Positions 41,601-49,375 of a stretch of DNA of 64,000 nt are shown piece by piece. Each line of letters begins with the position of its first letter. The first letter of the stretch is position 1. A program made the position numbers and the translations under genes. The notes beneath the pieces are model-generated. The model searched no databases. It was not told where the DNA came from and was given only the letters and a program-made list of their open reading frames with translations. The stretch lies in the NCBI RefSeq assembly GCF_048269205.1, contig NZ_JBLXJC010000001.1:682001-746000 (forward strand), read 5' to 3'. The DNA is from Emcibacter sp048269205 (lineage in GTDB: Bacteria > Pseudomonadota > Alphaproteobacteria > Sphingomonadales > Emcibacteraceae).

Positions 41601-41628
41601 TAACACAAATCAGCTGTTATTTGTATTA
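41601..41628. promoter_or_regulatory. Candidate operator at the sqr start site
   Basis: TAACACAAAT (41601-41610) and ATTTGTATTA (41619-41628) are inverted with nine of ten matches and an eight-base spacer. It covers the transcription start predicted for sqr, where a repressor would block it. Sulfide-sensing ArsR-type repressors (BigR, SqrR) bind inverted repeats with similar spacing, but the identity of the protein is inference. Confidence 0.5.
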
Positions 41629-41670
41629 CTCATACCATACACTGCCGAAAATCATTTTGATGCAGGTCAA
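41629..41670 (-). promoter_or_regulatory. FNR-type promoter of sqr
   Basis: TTGAT-GCAG-GTCAA at 41657-41670 matches the FNR consensus at nine of ten positions. On the minus strand TATGAG (41634-41629) is at the -10 distance expected if the box is at -41.5, giving a start near 41622. Confidence 0.5.
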
Positions 41671-41755
41671 CTGTATCCTTGAAGGGTGGAAATGCGTACA
41701 CTTGAATTTGCATTGGTGAGTTCCCAGATTGTTATTTACAGTTTTTCGTTGTGAA

Positions 41756-41797
41756 TTGATCGGGATCAAATGGCTTGAAGTTTTTATGGGTTATAGA
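41756..41797 (+). promoter_or_regulatory. Class II FNR promoter of the DUF2892-RND operon
   Basis: TTGAT-CGGG-ATCAA at 41756-41769 is a perfect FNR box, centred at 41762.5. TATAGA at 41792-41797 is the -10, and the predicted start near 41804 puts the box at -41.5, the class II activation position. The start codon of the DUF2892 gene follows at 41828. Confidence 0.68.
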
Positions 41798-41827
41798 GAA
41801 ACATAGAAAGATTACAGGAGAAATATC

Positions 41828-42031
41828 ATGTCTATAGATCGATTGGTAATGGCGTTTGCCGGTATTATGGTTCTGGTGGGTGTGGCTCTTGCCTACTATG
41901 TGCACCCCTACTGGATCGGGCTGACCATTTTTGTCGGACTGAATATTTTTCAGGCGGCTTTTACGGGATTTTGCCCGCTGGCCATGATTCTGAAAAAATT
42001 CGGCGCAAAACCGGGGCAGGCCTTCAACTGA
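41828..42031 (+). CDS. DUF2892 (YgaP-type) small membrane protein
   Basis: 67 residues with two hydrophobic helices (RLVMAFAGIMVLVGVALAYYV; WIGLTIFVGLNIFQAAFTGFCPLAMIL) and the DUF2892 signature FTGFCPL-LKKFGAKPG. This domain is the membrane part of YgaP-type rhodaneses and often travels with sulfur-handling genes. AGGAG precedes the ATG. First gene of an operon with the RND exporter; divergent from sqr. Confidence 0.85.
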   Translation: MSIDRLVMAFAGIMVLVGVALAYYVHPYWIGLTIFVGLNIFQAAFTGFCPLAMILKKFGAKPGQAFN

Positions 42032-42078
42032 TCAGGTAGCAAGTAAATAACAATAAGTCATATCTCAGGGAGAAATCC

Positions 42079-44691
42079 ATGATCGTTCTTTCGGAAAAGG
42101 CCAGCAAGACACCAAAAACGTTCTTCTGGCTGACGGGCCTGCTCAGTGCCTTGATGATTGTACTGGTCGTTCTGCCCACCTTCTGGCCGTCTTCTTTCAG
42201 TATGTTAAGTCCGCTTACTATCGATACAGACCCGGAAAATATGCTGTCTCCCGAAGAGCCGGTCAGGGTTTTCCATAATACCCAGAAAAAGGATTTCTCA
42301 CTTTACGATATGGTTGTGGTCGGAGTGGTCAACAAAACCCACCCCCAGGGCGTTTTCAACAAGAAGTCCCTGACTGATATTCACGATCTGACCACTTTCG
42401 CGAAGAATATCCAGTGGACCGATGATGACGGCAAGACCCAGGGGGTGATTGCCGGCGATGTGATGGCGCCGTCCACCGTGGATAATATCGAGCCCGGCGG
42501 GATCGGGTCTGTGCGCTTTGAATGGTTGATGAACACGCCGCCCGCCAACGATGAAGAAGCGCTGAAAATCCGCAAAAAAGCGCAGAACCTGCCCATGCTC
42601 AACGGCACGATCGTGTCCGATGATGGCATGGCGGTGGCCATTTACCTGCCCATTACTGCCAAGAACATCAGCTACAATGTGGTGGAAAAACTGCGTGAGC
42701 ATATCAAGCAGTATGAATCCGAAGACGAATATCATATCACCGGCATGCCGGTGGCCCAGGATGTGTTCGGGGTGGAAATGTTCAAGCAGATGGCCATTTC
42801 CGCGCCCATGGCCATGTTGCTGGTCTTTCTGCTGTTGTGGTATTTCTTCAAGAAGCTGAGTTTGGTCATCTCCCCCATGATCGTGGCCATGGCCTCGGTG
42901 ATTGTAACAATGGGTCTTTTGGTGATCACCGGCAATACCGTCCATATCATGAGCAGCATGATCCCCATTTTCATCATGCCGATTGCGGTGTTGGATGCCA
43001 TTCACATCCTGTCGGATTTTTATGACCGCTATCCCCAGTACAAGGACCGGCTCAAGACCATCCGGCACGTGATGGAAGAGCTGTCCAAGCCGATGCTTTA
43101 CACCACGCTGACCACGGCGGTCGGTTTTGCCTCGCTGGCCTTCACACCGATCCCGCCGGTGCAGGTGTTCGGGATTTTCGTATCTATCGGTGTGGTGCTG
43201 GCCTGGTTCTTTACCGTGACGCTCATTCCCGCCTACATCATGCTGATGAAGGAAGAGAGCTTTGCGGATTTCGGCATGGCCCACAAGGAAAGCGACGACC
43301 GTGCGCCGCTGGCCCGGTTCCTGACCGGCATGGGGCGCTGGACCTATAATTATAACAAGCTGATCATTGGCGGCCTGATATTGCTGGGATTTGTGTCCTG
43401 GTACGGCATCAATCAGATTGTGATTAATGACAATCCGGTGAAATGGTTTGCGCCGGATCATGAAATCCGTGTGGCTGACAAGGAACTGAACGCCCGTTTC
43501 TCCGGCACCTATATGGCCTATCTCAAGCTGGAGAGTGCTACGGAAAGCGAAACCCTGGAAAACTATGCCGCCAACCTGAAAACACGCCTGTCTGCCAGTG
43601 AACTTGCTCCGCTGCAGAAACTGGCGCCGCAGGTTGACGGTCTGGCCGCACAGGCCGAAGACAAGCAAGAGCTTATTGCCGGTCTGGTGGAAAAGACTGA
43701 AGTCGGTCTGGACAATGCTTCAGATGCGGAGTGGGATGTCTGGGACGAGGCGCTCACTTTCGTGGAAGGACTGGCCAATGAAGGCGAAGTCTTCAAAAAT
43801 CCCGAGGTGCTGAGATATATCAGCAGCCTGCAGGATCATCTGGTGGAAAGCGGTCTGGTGGGCAAAAGCAGCGCCGTTACCGATGCGGTCAAGACCGTGC
43901 ACCGGGAACTGTTTGCCGGTGATCCGGAAGCTTACCGCATTCCTGACACACCGGCTGCGGTGGCCCAGACATTGATTACCTTCCAGAGCGGTCATAGGCC
44001 TCAGGATTTGTGGCATTTTGTCACGCCGGACTACACAAAAGCCACCATGTGGCTGCAGCTGAAAAGCGGCGATAATATCGATATGTCAAAGGTTGTGGCC
44101 GTCGTCGATGATTATTTTGCCGCCAATCCGGCGCCTTTGGACGTCAAACCGCAATGGTTCGGTCTTACCTATATCAACATGATCTGGCAGGATAAAATGG
44201 TCAGCGGCATGGCAGAGGCCTTCATCGGCAGTTTTGTCATCGTGCTGGTGATGATGGTCTTCCTGTTCCGCAGTTTCCTGTGGGGTGTGCTGGCGATGGT
44301 ACCGCTTACGTTCACCATCGGCATGATCTATGGCATTATCGGCCTGATTGGCAAGGATTACGATATGCCGGTGGCGGTGCTGTCTTCCCTCAGCCTTGGC
44401 CTGGCGGTGGATTATGCCATTCACTTCCTGGCCCGCGCCCGGGAGATGAAGAAGGATCATCCGGACTGGCGGAGCACCGCTGCGGCGGTATTTGGCGAAC
44501 CGGCCCGGGCCATTACCCGCAACGTGATTGTGGTGGGTATCGGCTTCCTGCCACTGCTGGCGGCGCCGCTGGTGCCCTATCAGACGGTCGGAATGTTTAT
44601 TTCCGCCATTCTGGTTATGGCCGGTGTGGCCACATTGACCATCCTGCCGGCATTTATCCGGTCGATGGAAAATCTGTTATTCAAGAAATAG
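42079..44691 (+). CDS. RND/MMPL-family exporter
   Basis: 870 residues, twelve hydrophobic segments in two halves, each with one N-terminal helix, a large periplasmic loop and a block of five helices, as in MMPL/HpnN-type RND proteins that move lipids or hydrophobic molecules. Conserved intramembrane stretches are MLLVFLLLWYFFKKLSLVISP and IPIFIMPIAVLDAIHILSDFYDRY (first half) and SFVIVLVMMVFLFRSFLWG and LSLGLAVDYAIHFLARARE (second half). GGGAG precedes the ATG. It is followed by a LolA-like and an outer-membrane protein gene, a trio seen repeatedly; together they may carry a substrate from the inner to the outer membrane. Confidence 0.88.
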   Translation: MIVLSEKASKTPKTFFWLTGLLSALMIVLVVLPTFWPSSFSMLSPLTIDTDPENMLSPEEPVRVFHNTQKKDFSLYDMVVVGVVNKTHPQGVFNKKSLTDIHDLTTFAKNIQWTDDDGKTQGVIAGDVMAPSTVDNIEPGGIGSVRFEWLMNTPPANDEEALKIRKKAQNLPMLNGTIVSDDGMAVAIYLPITAKNISYNVVEKLREHIKQYESEDEYHITGMPVAQDVFGVEMFKQMAISAPMAMLLVFLLLWYFFKKLSLVISPMIVAMASVIVTMGLLVITGNTVHIMSSMIPIFIMPIAVLDAIHILSDFYDRYPQYKDRLKTIRHVMEELSKPMLYTTLTTAVGFASLAFTPIPPVQVFGIFVSIGVVLAWFFTVTLIPAYIMLMKEESFADFGMAHKESDDRAPLARFLTGMGRWTYNYNKLIIGGLILLGFVSWYGINQIVINDNPVKWFAPDHEIRVADKELNARFSGTYMAYLKLESATESETLENYAANLKTRLSASELAPLQKLAPQVDGLAAQAEDKQELIAGLVEKTEVGLDNASDAEWDVWDEALTFVEGLANEGEVFKNPEVLRYISSLQDHLVESGLVGKSSAVTDAVKTVHRELFAGDPEAYRIPDTPAAVAQTLITFQSGHRPQDLWHFVTPDYTKATMWLQLKSGDNIDMSKVVAVVDDYFAANPAPLDVKPQWFGLTYINMIWQDKMVSGMAEAFIGSFVIVLVMMVFLFRSFLWGVLAMVPLTFTIGMIYGIIGLIGKDYDMPVAVLSSLSLGLAVDYAIHFLARAREMKKDHPDWRSTAAAVFGEPARAITRNVIVVGIGFLPLLAAPLVPYQTVGMFISAILVMAGVATLTILPAFIRSMENLLFKK

Positions 44692-44703
44692 AAAGGTCAG
44701 GAT

Positions 44704-45489
44704 ATGAAAAAACTTATCGCTGCCGTAATTTTCGCGACATTCTTCATCGCTGGAGCCGTACAGGCCCAGGATGTGATGGAAATCGTTAAAAAAGCCAACC
44801 ACACGTCCTATTATCAGGGTACTGACGGACGTGCCATGGTGGATATGGAAATTCTTGACGATCAGGGTCGCAGCCGGTCACGCCAGTTTGTCATCCTGCG
44901 CCGGGATGATGGCGAGGCAGATGCCGGACAAAAATTCTACGTCTTTTTCAACAAGCCGGCAGATGTCAAAAAAATGGCCTTTATGGTCTGGAAGAACATT
45001 GATCGGGATGACGACCGCTGGCTATACCTGCCGGCTCTGGATCTGGTCAAACGCATCGCCGCCAGCGACGAGCGGACCAGCTTTGTCGGCTCCCATTTCT
45101 TTTATGAAGATGTTTCCGGTCGCGGCATTGACGAAGACACCCATGAACTGGTCGAGGAGACTGACGAGCTCTATGTGATCAAAAGCGTACCCAAGGACAA
45201 GGGCAAGACCGAGTTCGCCTATTACAAGAACTGGATTCACAAAAGCTCGTCCCTGCCGATCAAAACGGAATATTATGACGACAATGACCGCAACTATCGA
45301 ACCTATACCGCTCTGAAGGTGGAAATGGTCGACGGACATCCTACAGTGACCGCCTCCCAGATGAGCGACAATACCGGTGGCGGCAAAACCACCATGAGCT
45401 ATAGTGAGGTCAAATATGATGTGGGTCTGCCGGAAGACATCTTTACCGAAAGATATCTGCGCAAGGCGCCCCGTCAGTATCTGAAATAA
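44704..45489 (+). CDS. LolA-like periplasmic outer-membrane lipoprotein-sorting protein
   Basis: 261 residues with a signal peptide (KKLIAAVIFATFFIAGAVQA) and a LolA-like half-barrel domain of the kind annotated as outer membrane lipoprotein-sorting protein: VDMEILDDQGRSRSRQFVILRRDD, then a conserved WLYLPALDLVKRIAASDERTSFVGSHFFYEDVSGR. It would act as a periplasmic carrier for the RND exporter encoded 12 bases upstream. Cargo unknown. Confidence 0.87.
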   Translation: MKKLIAAVIFATFFIAGAVQAQDVMEIVKKANHTSYYQGTDGRAMVDMEILDDQGRSRSRQFVILRRDDGEADAGQKFYVFFNKPADVKKMAFMVWKNIDRDDDRWLYLPALDLVKRIAASDERTSFVGSHFFYEDVSGRGIDEDTHELVEETDELYVIKSVPKDKGKTEFAYYKNWIHKSSSLPIKTEYYDDNDRNYRTYTALKVEMVDGHPTVTASQMSDNTGGGKTTMSYSEVKYDVGLPEDIFTERYLRKAPRQYLK

Positions 45490-45502
45490 CAATAAAAGTG
45501 AA

Positions 45503-46870
45503 ATGATGAAAACATCCGCCGCACTTATTACCGCAGGTTTCGTCTGCTGGCTGGGGGCGGGGCCTGTTGCGGTCTCTGCCCAGGAAATAAAGCTGCCCGA
45601 AGGCCTGACTGGCCTGGGAACCGGGGAAAAAGAGGAAGAAACCAAAAAAGAAAAGAACAAACAAGGTCTTCCCTTTGACCTGACCGGATTTCTGGAAGGC
45701 CGTATCGGCGTGCGCACCCAGTCAGACGATCATGAAAAGTCTGCCAGCATCGGCGAAACCCGGCTGCAGCTGGATATGGAAAAAGCGGTCGACATGTTTA
45801 CCTTCAGTCTGACCACCGACTTTATCCTGGATCCGGTAGCGGATGACTATGACGTCAACCTGGAAAGCGGTAAAGGGCTCATTGACCTGCGCGAAGCCAA
45901 TGTAACCTTCAGCCCGCTGGACTTTATGGATGTGAAGGCCGGCCGCCAGATCCTGACCTGGGGCACCGGTGATATGATTTTCATCAACGACCTGTTTCCC
46001 AAGGACTGGAACAGCTTTTTCATCGGCCGGGACACCGAATATCTGAAAGCCCCCTCCGATGCGCTGAAGACCGCCTTTTTCTTCGAAAATTTCAACCTTG
46101 ATGTCATCTATACGCCCCGTTTCGATCATGACCGTTTTATTGACGGGCACAGGATTTCCTTTTTTGACCGGGGAATGAATGACCTTCGTGGCCGGGAAAA
46201 TGAGGTGCGGACGGACCTTCCCGATGACTGGTTCAGCGATGACGAGCTTGCGCTCAGGCTTTACCGGTCTTTCGGCGCCTTCGAGACGGCCCTTTATTAT
46301 TACAACGGTTATTGGAAAAGCCCGGGCGGCCAGAACATGCTGACCGGCAATGCAACCTTCCCGAAACTTCAGGTCTTTGGTGCAAGTGTGCGCGGACCGG
46401 TGGCCAAAGGCATCGCCAATCTGGAAGCGGGCTATTACAGGAGCGCGGAAGGGGCTGGTTCCAATCCGCTGATCCGCAACAGCGAATTCCGCTTCCTGGC
46501 CGGATATGAGCAGGAAATCGCCACAGAGCTTACGGCCGCCGTGCAGTATTATCTGGAACGCAAGCTGGATTATGACGCTTACCTGGCAAGTCTTCCCCCG
46601 GGTGCTGTCAGGGATGATGAAAACCGTCACCTGATTACCCTGCGCCTGACCAAACTTCTGAAGCAGCAAACCATGACGGTTTCCCTGTTCAATTTCTATT
46701 CCCCATCGGACAAGGACGGTTACCTGCGCTTCAATGTCTCCTATAAGATTACCGACAATATGAAAGTGGAAGGCGGCGGCAACCTGTTTTACGGGTCCGA
46801 GACCCATACATTTTTTGGCCAGTTCCAGGATAACAGCAACATTTACGCCGGCCTGAGGTACAATTTCTGA
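45503..46870 (+). CDS. DUF1302-like outer-membrane beta-barrel protein
   Basis: 455 residues with a signal peptide (ALITAGFVCWLGAGPVAVSA), a short charged Lys/Glu-rich linker (EKEEETKKEKNKQ) and then many amphipathic beta strands ending in an aromatic C-terminal residue (YAGLRYNF), i.e. a porin-like barrel. Sequences like DVKAGRQILTWGTGDMIFINDLFPKDWN are typical of DUF1302-type proteins. Last gene of the DUF2892-RND-LolA-like operon. Two adjacent ATGs are possible starts. Confidence 0.82.
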   Translation: MMKTSAALITAGFVCWLGAGPVAVSAQEIKLPEGLTGLGTGEKEEETKKEKNKQGLPFDLTGFLEGRIGVRTQSDDHEKSASIGETRLQLDMEKAVDMFTFSLTTDFILDPVADDYDVNLESGKGLIDLREANVTFSPLDFMDVKAGRQILTWGTGDMIFINDLFPKDWNSFFIGRDTEYLKAPSDALKTAFFFENFNLDVIYTPRFDHDRFIDGHRISFFDRGMNDLRGRENEVRTDLPDDWFSDDELALRLYRSFGAFETALYYYNGYWKSPGGQNMLTGNATFPKLQVFGASVRGPVAKGIANLEAGYYRSAEGAGSNPLIRNSEFRFLAGYEQEIATELTAAVQYYLERKLDYDAYLASLPPGAVRDDENRHLITLRLTKLLKQQTMTVSLFNFYSPSDKDGYLRFNVSYKITDNMKVEGGGNLFYGSETHTFFGQFQDNSNIYAGLRYNF

Positions 46871-47025
46871 CCCCTTCGCAACTGTGCTAACCTTCAGATA
46901 TATAAGAACTATTTAATATAAATTCAGGCCGGATTGTTCATAAAACTTTAGGAACTGATCCTGTATTTTGTCACACAATCAATATGTGGCGCAGGTTGAG
47001 GGACGCCTGTGCGCAGGAGAAGGTG

Positions 47026-49260
47026 ATGACTAAGGCAATCAGGCGCATTTCATATCTGTTCCCGGCTTTCATAACGTTGTTCATTCCGGCTGTTTCCTGG
47101 GCCGACCCGTCAGGTCGGTTTGCTTTGCAAAGCAGTCTGGACCATGTCTGGACCATTACGGCAGCGGGTCTCGTCTTTATGATGCAGGCCGGGTTCCTGC
47201 TGCTGGAAAGCGGCATGGTGCGGGCCAAGAATTCCATTAACGTGGCCCAGAAAAACATCACCGACTTTATTCTTTCCACACTGGTGTTTGGCGCCGTGGG
47301 CTTCATGATCATGTTCGGTTCGTCAGTGGGGGGATTGTTCGGTTTTAATCCGGACCTGCTGATGTTCGACAGGGTCAGCGACTGGACCTTTACCTTTTTT
47401 ATCTTTCAGGTGGTTTTCTGCGGGACAGCCGTGACGGTGCTGTCCGGTGCCGTGGCCGAACGGATGAAGCTTGAGGTGTTCCTGCTGATGGCCATATTTA
47501 TCGGTGCCTTTATCTATCCGGTGTACGGCCACTGGGCCTGGGGGAACCTTCTTGAGCCTGATAATACTCCGTTGCTTGCCCGGCTTGGCTTCATCGATTT
47601 TGCCGGATCATCCGTGGTGCATTCCATCGGTGGCTGGTCGGCACTGGCTGCGATAGTGCTTGTCGGTCCCAGGATCGGAAAATTCGACGAGGCGGGGAAC
47701 CCCCGCCAGATTCAGGGGCATAACGCCATCCTGTCCGCCATGGGGGCCATGATCCTCTGGGTCGGCTGGATCGGTTTCAATGGTGGATCCACCACAGCCG
47801 GGACTTCGGCCTTTGCCCATATCATCATGAACACACTGGCGGCGGGCGCCATTGGCGGCATTGCCCAGATGCTTGTCGGTCGTCTTTACGAAGGACTTTA
47901 TCACCCTGACCGCACCATCAACGGTGTTCTGGCCGGGCTGGTCGGTATCACGGCGGGCTGTGATGCGGTGACCACATGGAATGCCCTGTTTATTGGCGCC
48001 AGCAGCAGCCTGGTCTGTTTTTACGGGGCACGGTATCTGGAAAGAGGACTGAAACTGGACGATGTGATCGGGGCGATTTCGGTTCATGCCTTTGCCGGGG
48101 CCTGGGGGACGTTGATGGTCGGTTTCCTGGCATCACCGGATAAGATACATGCCGCTTCCAGACTACAGCAAATCGGGGTCCAGGCTCTTGGTGTCATCAT
48201 CTGTTTTGCCTGGGCATTCGGGACCAGCTATATATTTTTGCGCATTCTCAAATCCCTGCTTTCAGGCCGGGGCAATCCCAACGGTCTCAGGGTGCCGCCC
48301 GCGCATGAACTGGAAGGCCTCAATGTGTCTGAACATGGGGCGACGCTTGGTACCGGCGTCCTGCAGCGGGCCATGTGTGAACTGGCGGAAGGCAATGCGG
48401 ATCTTTCCCGGCGGGTATATATCGAACCGGGAGACGAAGCCGGCGAACTGGGCGAGATTTTCAACCGTGTGATGGATAATATCGAGGAAAATGAACGCCG
48501 CTTGCGTTCCCTGGAAAAGGAGAAGGAAGCGAACAAGGCCAAGACCGCCTTTATTGCCAAAATGTCCCATGAACTGCGGACACCGCTTAATGCCATTATC
48601 GGCTTTTCCGACATACTCAGGGGAAAGGCATCCCATAATGTCAGGCCGGAAACCGTTCATGAATATGCCGAAGATATTAACTCGAGCGGCAGGCATTTGC
48701 TGGAAATCATCAACGACATTCTGGACCTGTCAAAGATCGAGGCTGGCAAATATGTCCTGCAGCTTGGTGAGGTCTGGGTGGACGAGATTGCAGATCAATC
48801 CCTGCGCATGATCCGGGAAGCAGCCAATGCCAAGAATCTTATCGTTTCCTGCCGGATCGACCGGAATTTCCCATCCCTGAAGCTGGATGAGAGGCTGACG
48901 AAGCAGATATTGACCAACCTGCTATCCAATGCGGTGAAATTCACCCCGGAAGGGGGGAAAGTCACGGTACTGAACAAAGTTTTACCGACCGGCGGTGTCA
49001 GGATCGCCGTCGCAGATACAGGTATCGGTATGACGGAAAAGGATATAGCCAGGGCAATGGAACCTTTCGGTCAGGTGGAATCCTATCTGACCCGCGAACA
49101 TCAGGGAACCGGCCTCGGCCTGCCGTTGGTGAACGCCTTTGTCGAACTGCAGGGCGGTACCCTGTTGATCGAGAGTGAGCCGGGCGAAGGCACCATGGTT
49201 TCCATTATTTTTCCCCAGTCTCTTGTCATCGACAGCAGCCTCTCGGCCGACACCGCCTGA
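47026..49260 (+). CDS. Ammonium transporter-histidine kinase fusion
   Basis: 744 residues from the ATG at 47026 (GGAG six bases upstream; the earlier ATG at 46984 has none). A signal peptide leads into an eleven-helix Amt domain (about 25-430) with the ammonium-pore twin His, His199 in DFAGSSVVHSIGG and His354 in ISVHAFAGAWG; the acidic site Asp191 eight residues before His199 matches AmtB Asp160/His168. A linker of about 60 residues (HAMP-like, EPGDEAGELGEIFNRVMDNI) joins a HisKA domain (His515 in FIAKMSHELRTPLNAIIGF) and a HATPase_c domain (GTGLGLPL). Such fusions, known from Kuenenia, sense ammonium. No partner response regulator is adjacent. Confidence 0.92.
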   Translation: MTKAIRRISYLFPAFITLFIPAVSWADPSGRFALQSSLDHVWTITAAGLVFMMQAGFLLLESGMVRAKNSINVAQKNITDFILSTLVFGAVGFMIMFGSSVGGLFGFNPDLLMFDRVSDWTFTFFIFQVVFCGTAVTVLSGAVAERMKLEVFLLMAIFIGAFIYPVYGHWAWGNLLEPDNTPLLARLGFIDFAGSSVVHSIGGWSALAAIVLVGPRIGKFDEAGNPRQIQGHNAILSAMGAMILWVGWIGFNGGSTTAGTSAFAHIIMNTLAAGAIGGIAQMLVGRLYEGLYHPDRTINGVLAGLVGITAGCDAVTTWNALFIGASSSLVCFYGARYLERGLKLDDVIGAISVHAFAGAWGTLMVGFLASPDKIHAASRLQQIGVQALGVIICFAWAFGTSYIFLRILKSLLSGRGNPNGLRVPPAHELEGLNVSEHGATLGTGVLQRAMCELAEGNADLSRRVYIEPGDEAGELGEIFNRVMDNIEENERRLRSLEKEKEANKAKTAFIAKMSHELRTPLNAIIGFSDILRGKASHNVRPETVHEYAEDINSSGRHLLEIINDILDLSKIEAGKYVLQLGEVWVDEIADQSLRMIREAANAKNLIVSCRIDRNFPSLKLDERLTKQILTNLLSNAVKFTPEGGKVTVLNKVLPTGGVRIAVADTGIGMTEKDIARAMEPFGQVESYLTREHQGTGLGLPLVNAFVELQGGTLLIESEPGEGTMVSIIFPQSLVIDSSLSADTA

Positions 49261-49375
49261 ACGGCAGATCACAAACTGTTGAGTCATATTCAGATGACCT
49301 TTCCCCTCCAGCCTGATAGGTTTTGGGCAATGAACGTGGCAAGCGCGCCCGAAGCGGGAAGGGGAGCAGGCAGGA

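Noticed and set aside
42298..43668. 456-codon minus-strand frame within the RND gene
   Set aside because: His-rich shadow frame opposite a clear MMPL/RND protein.
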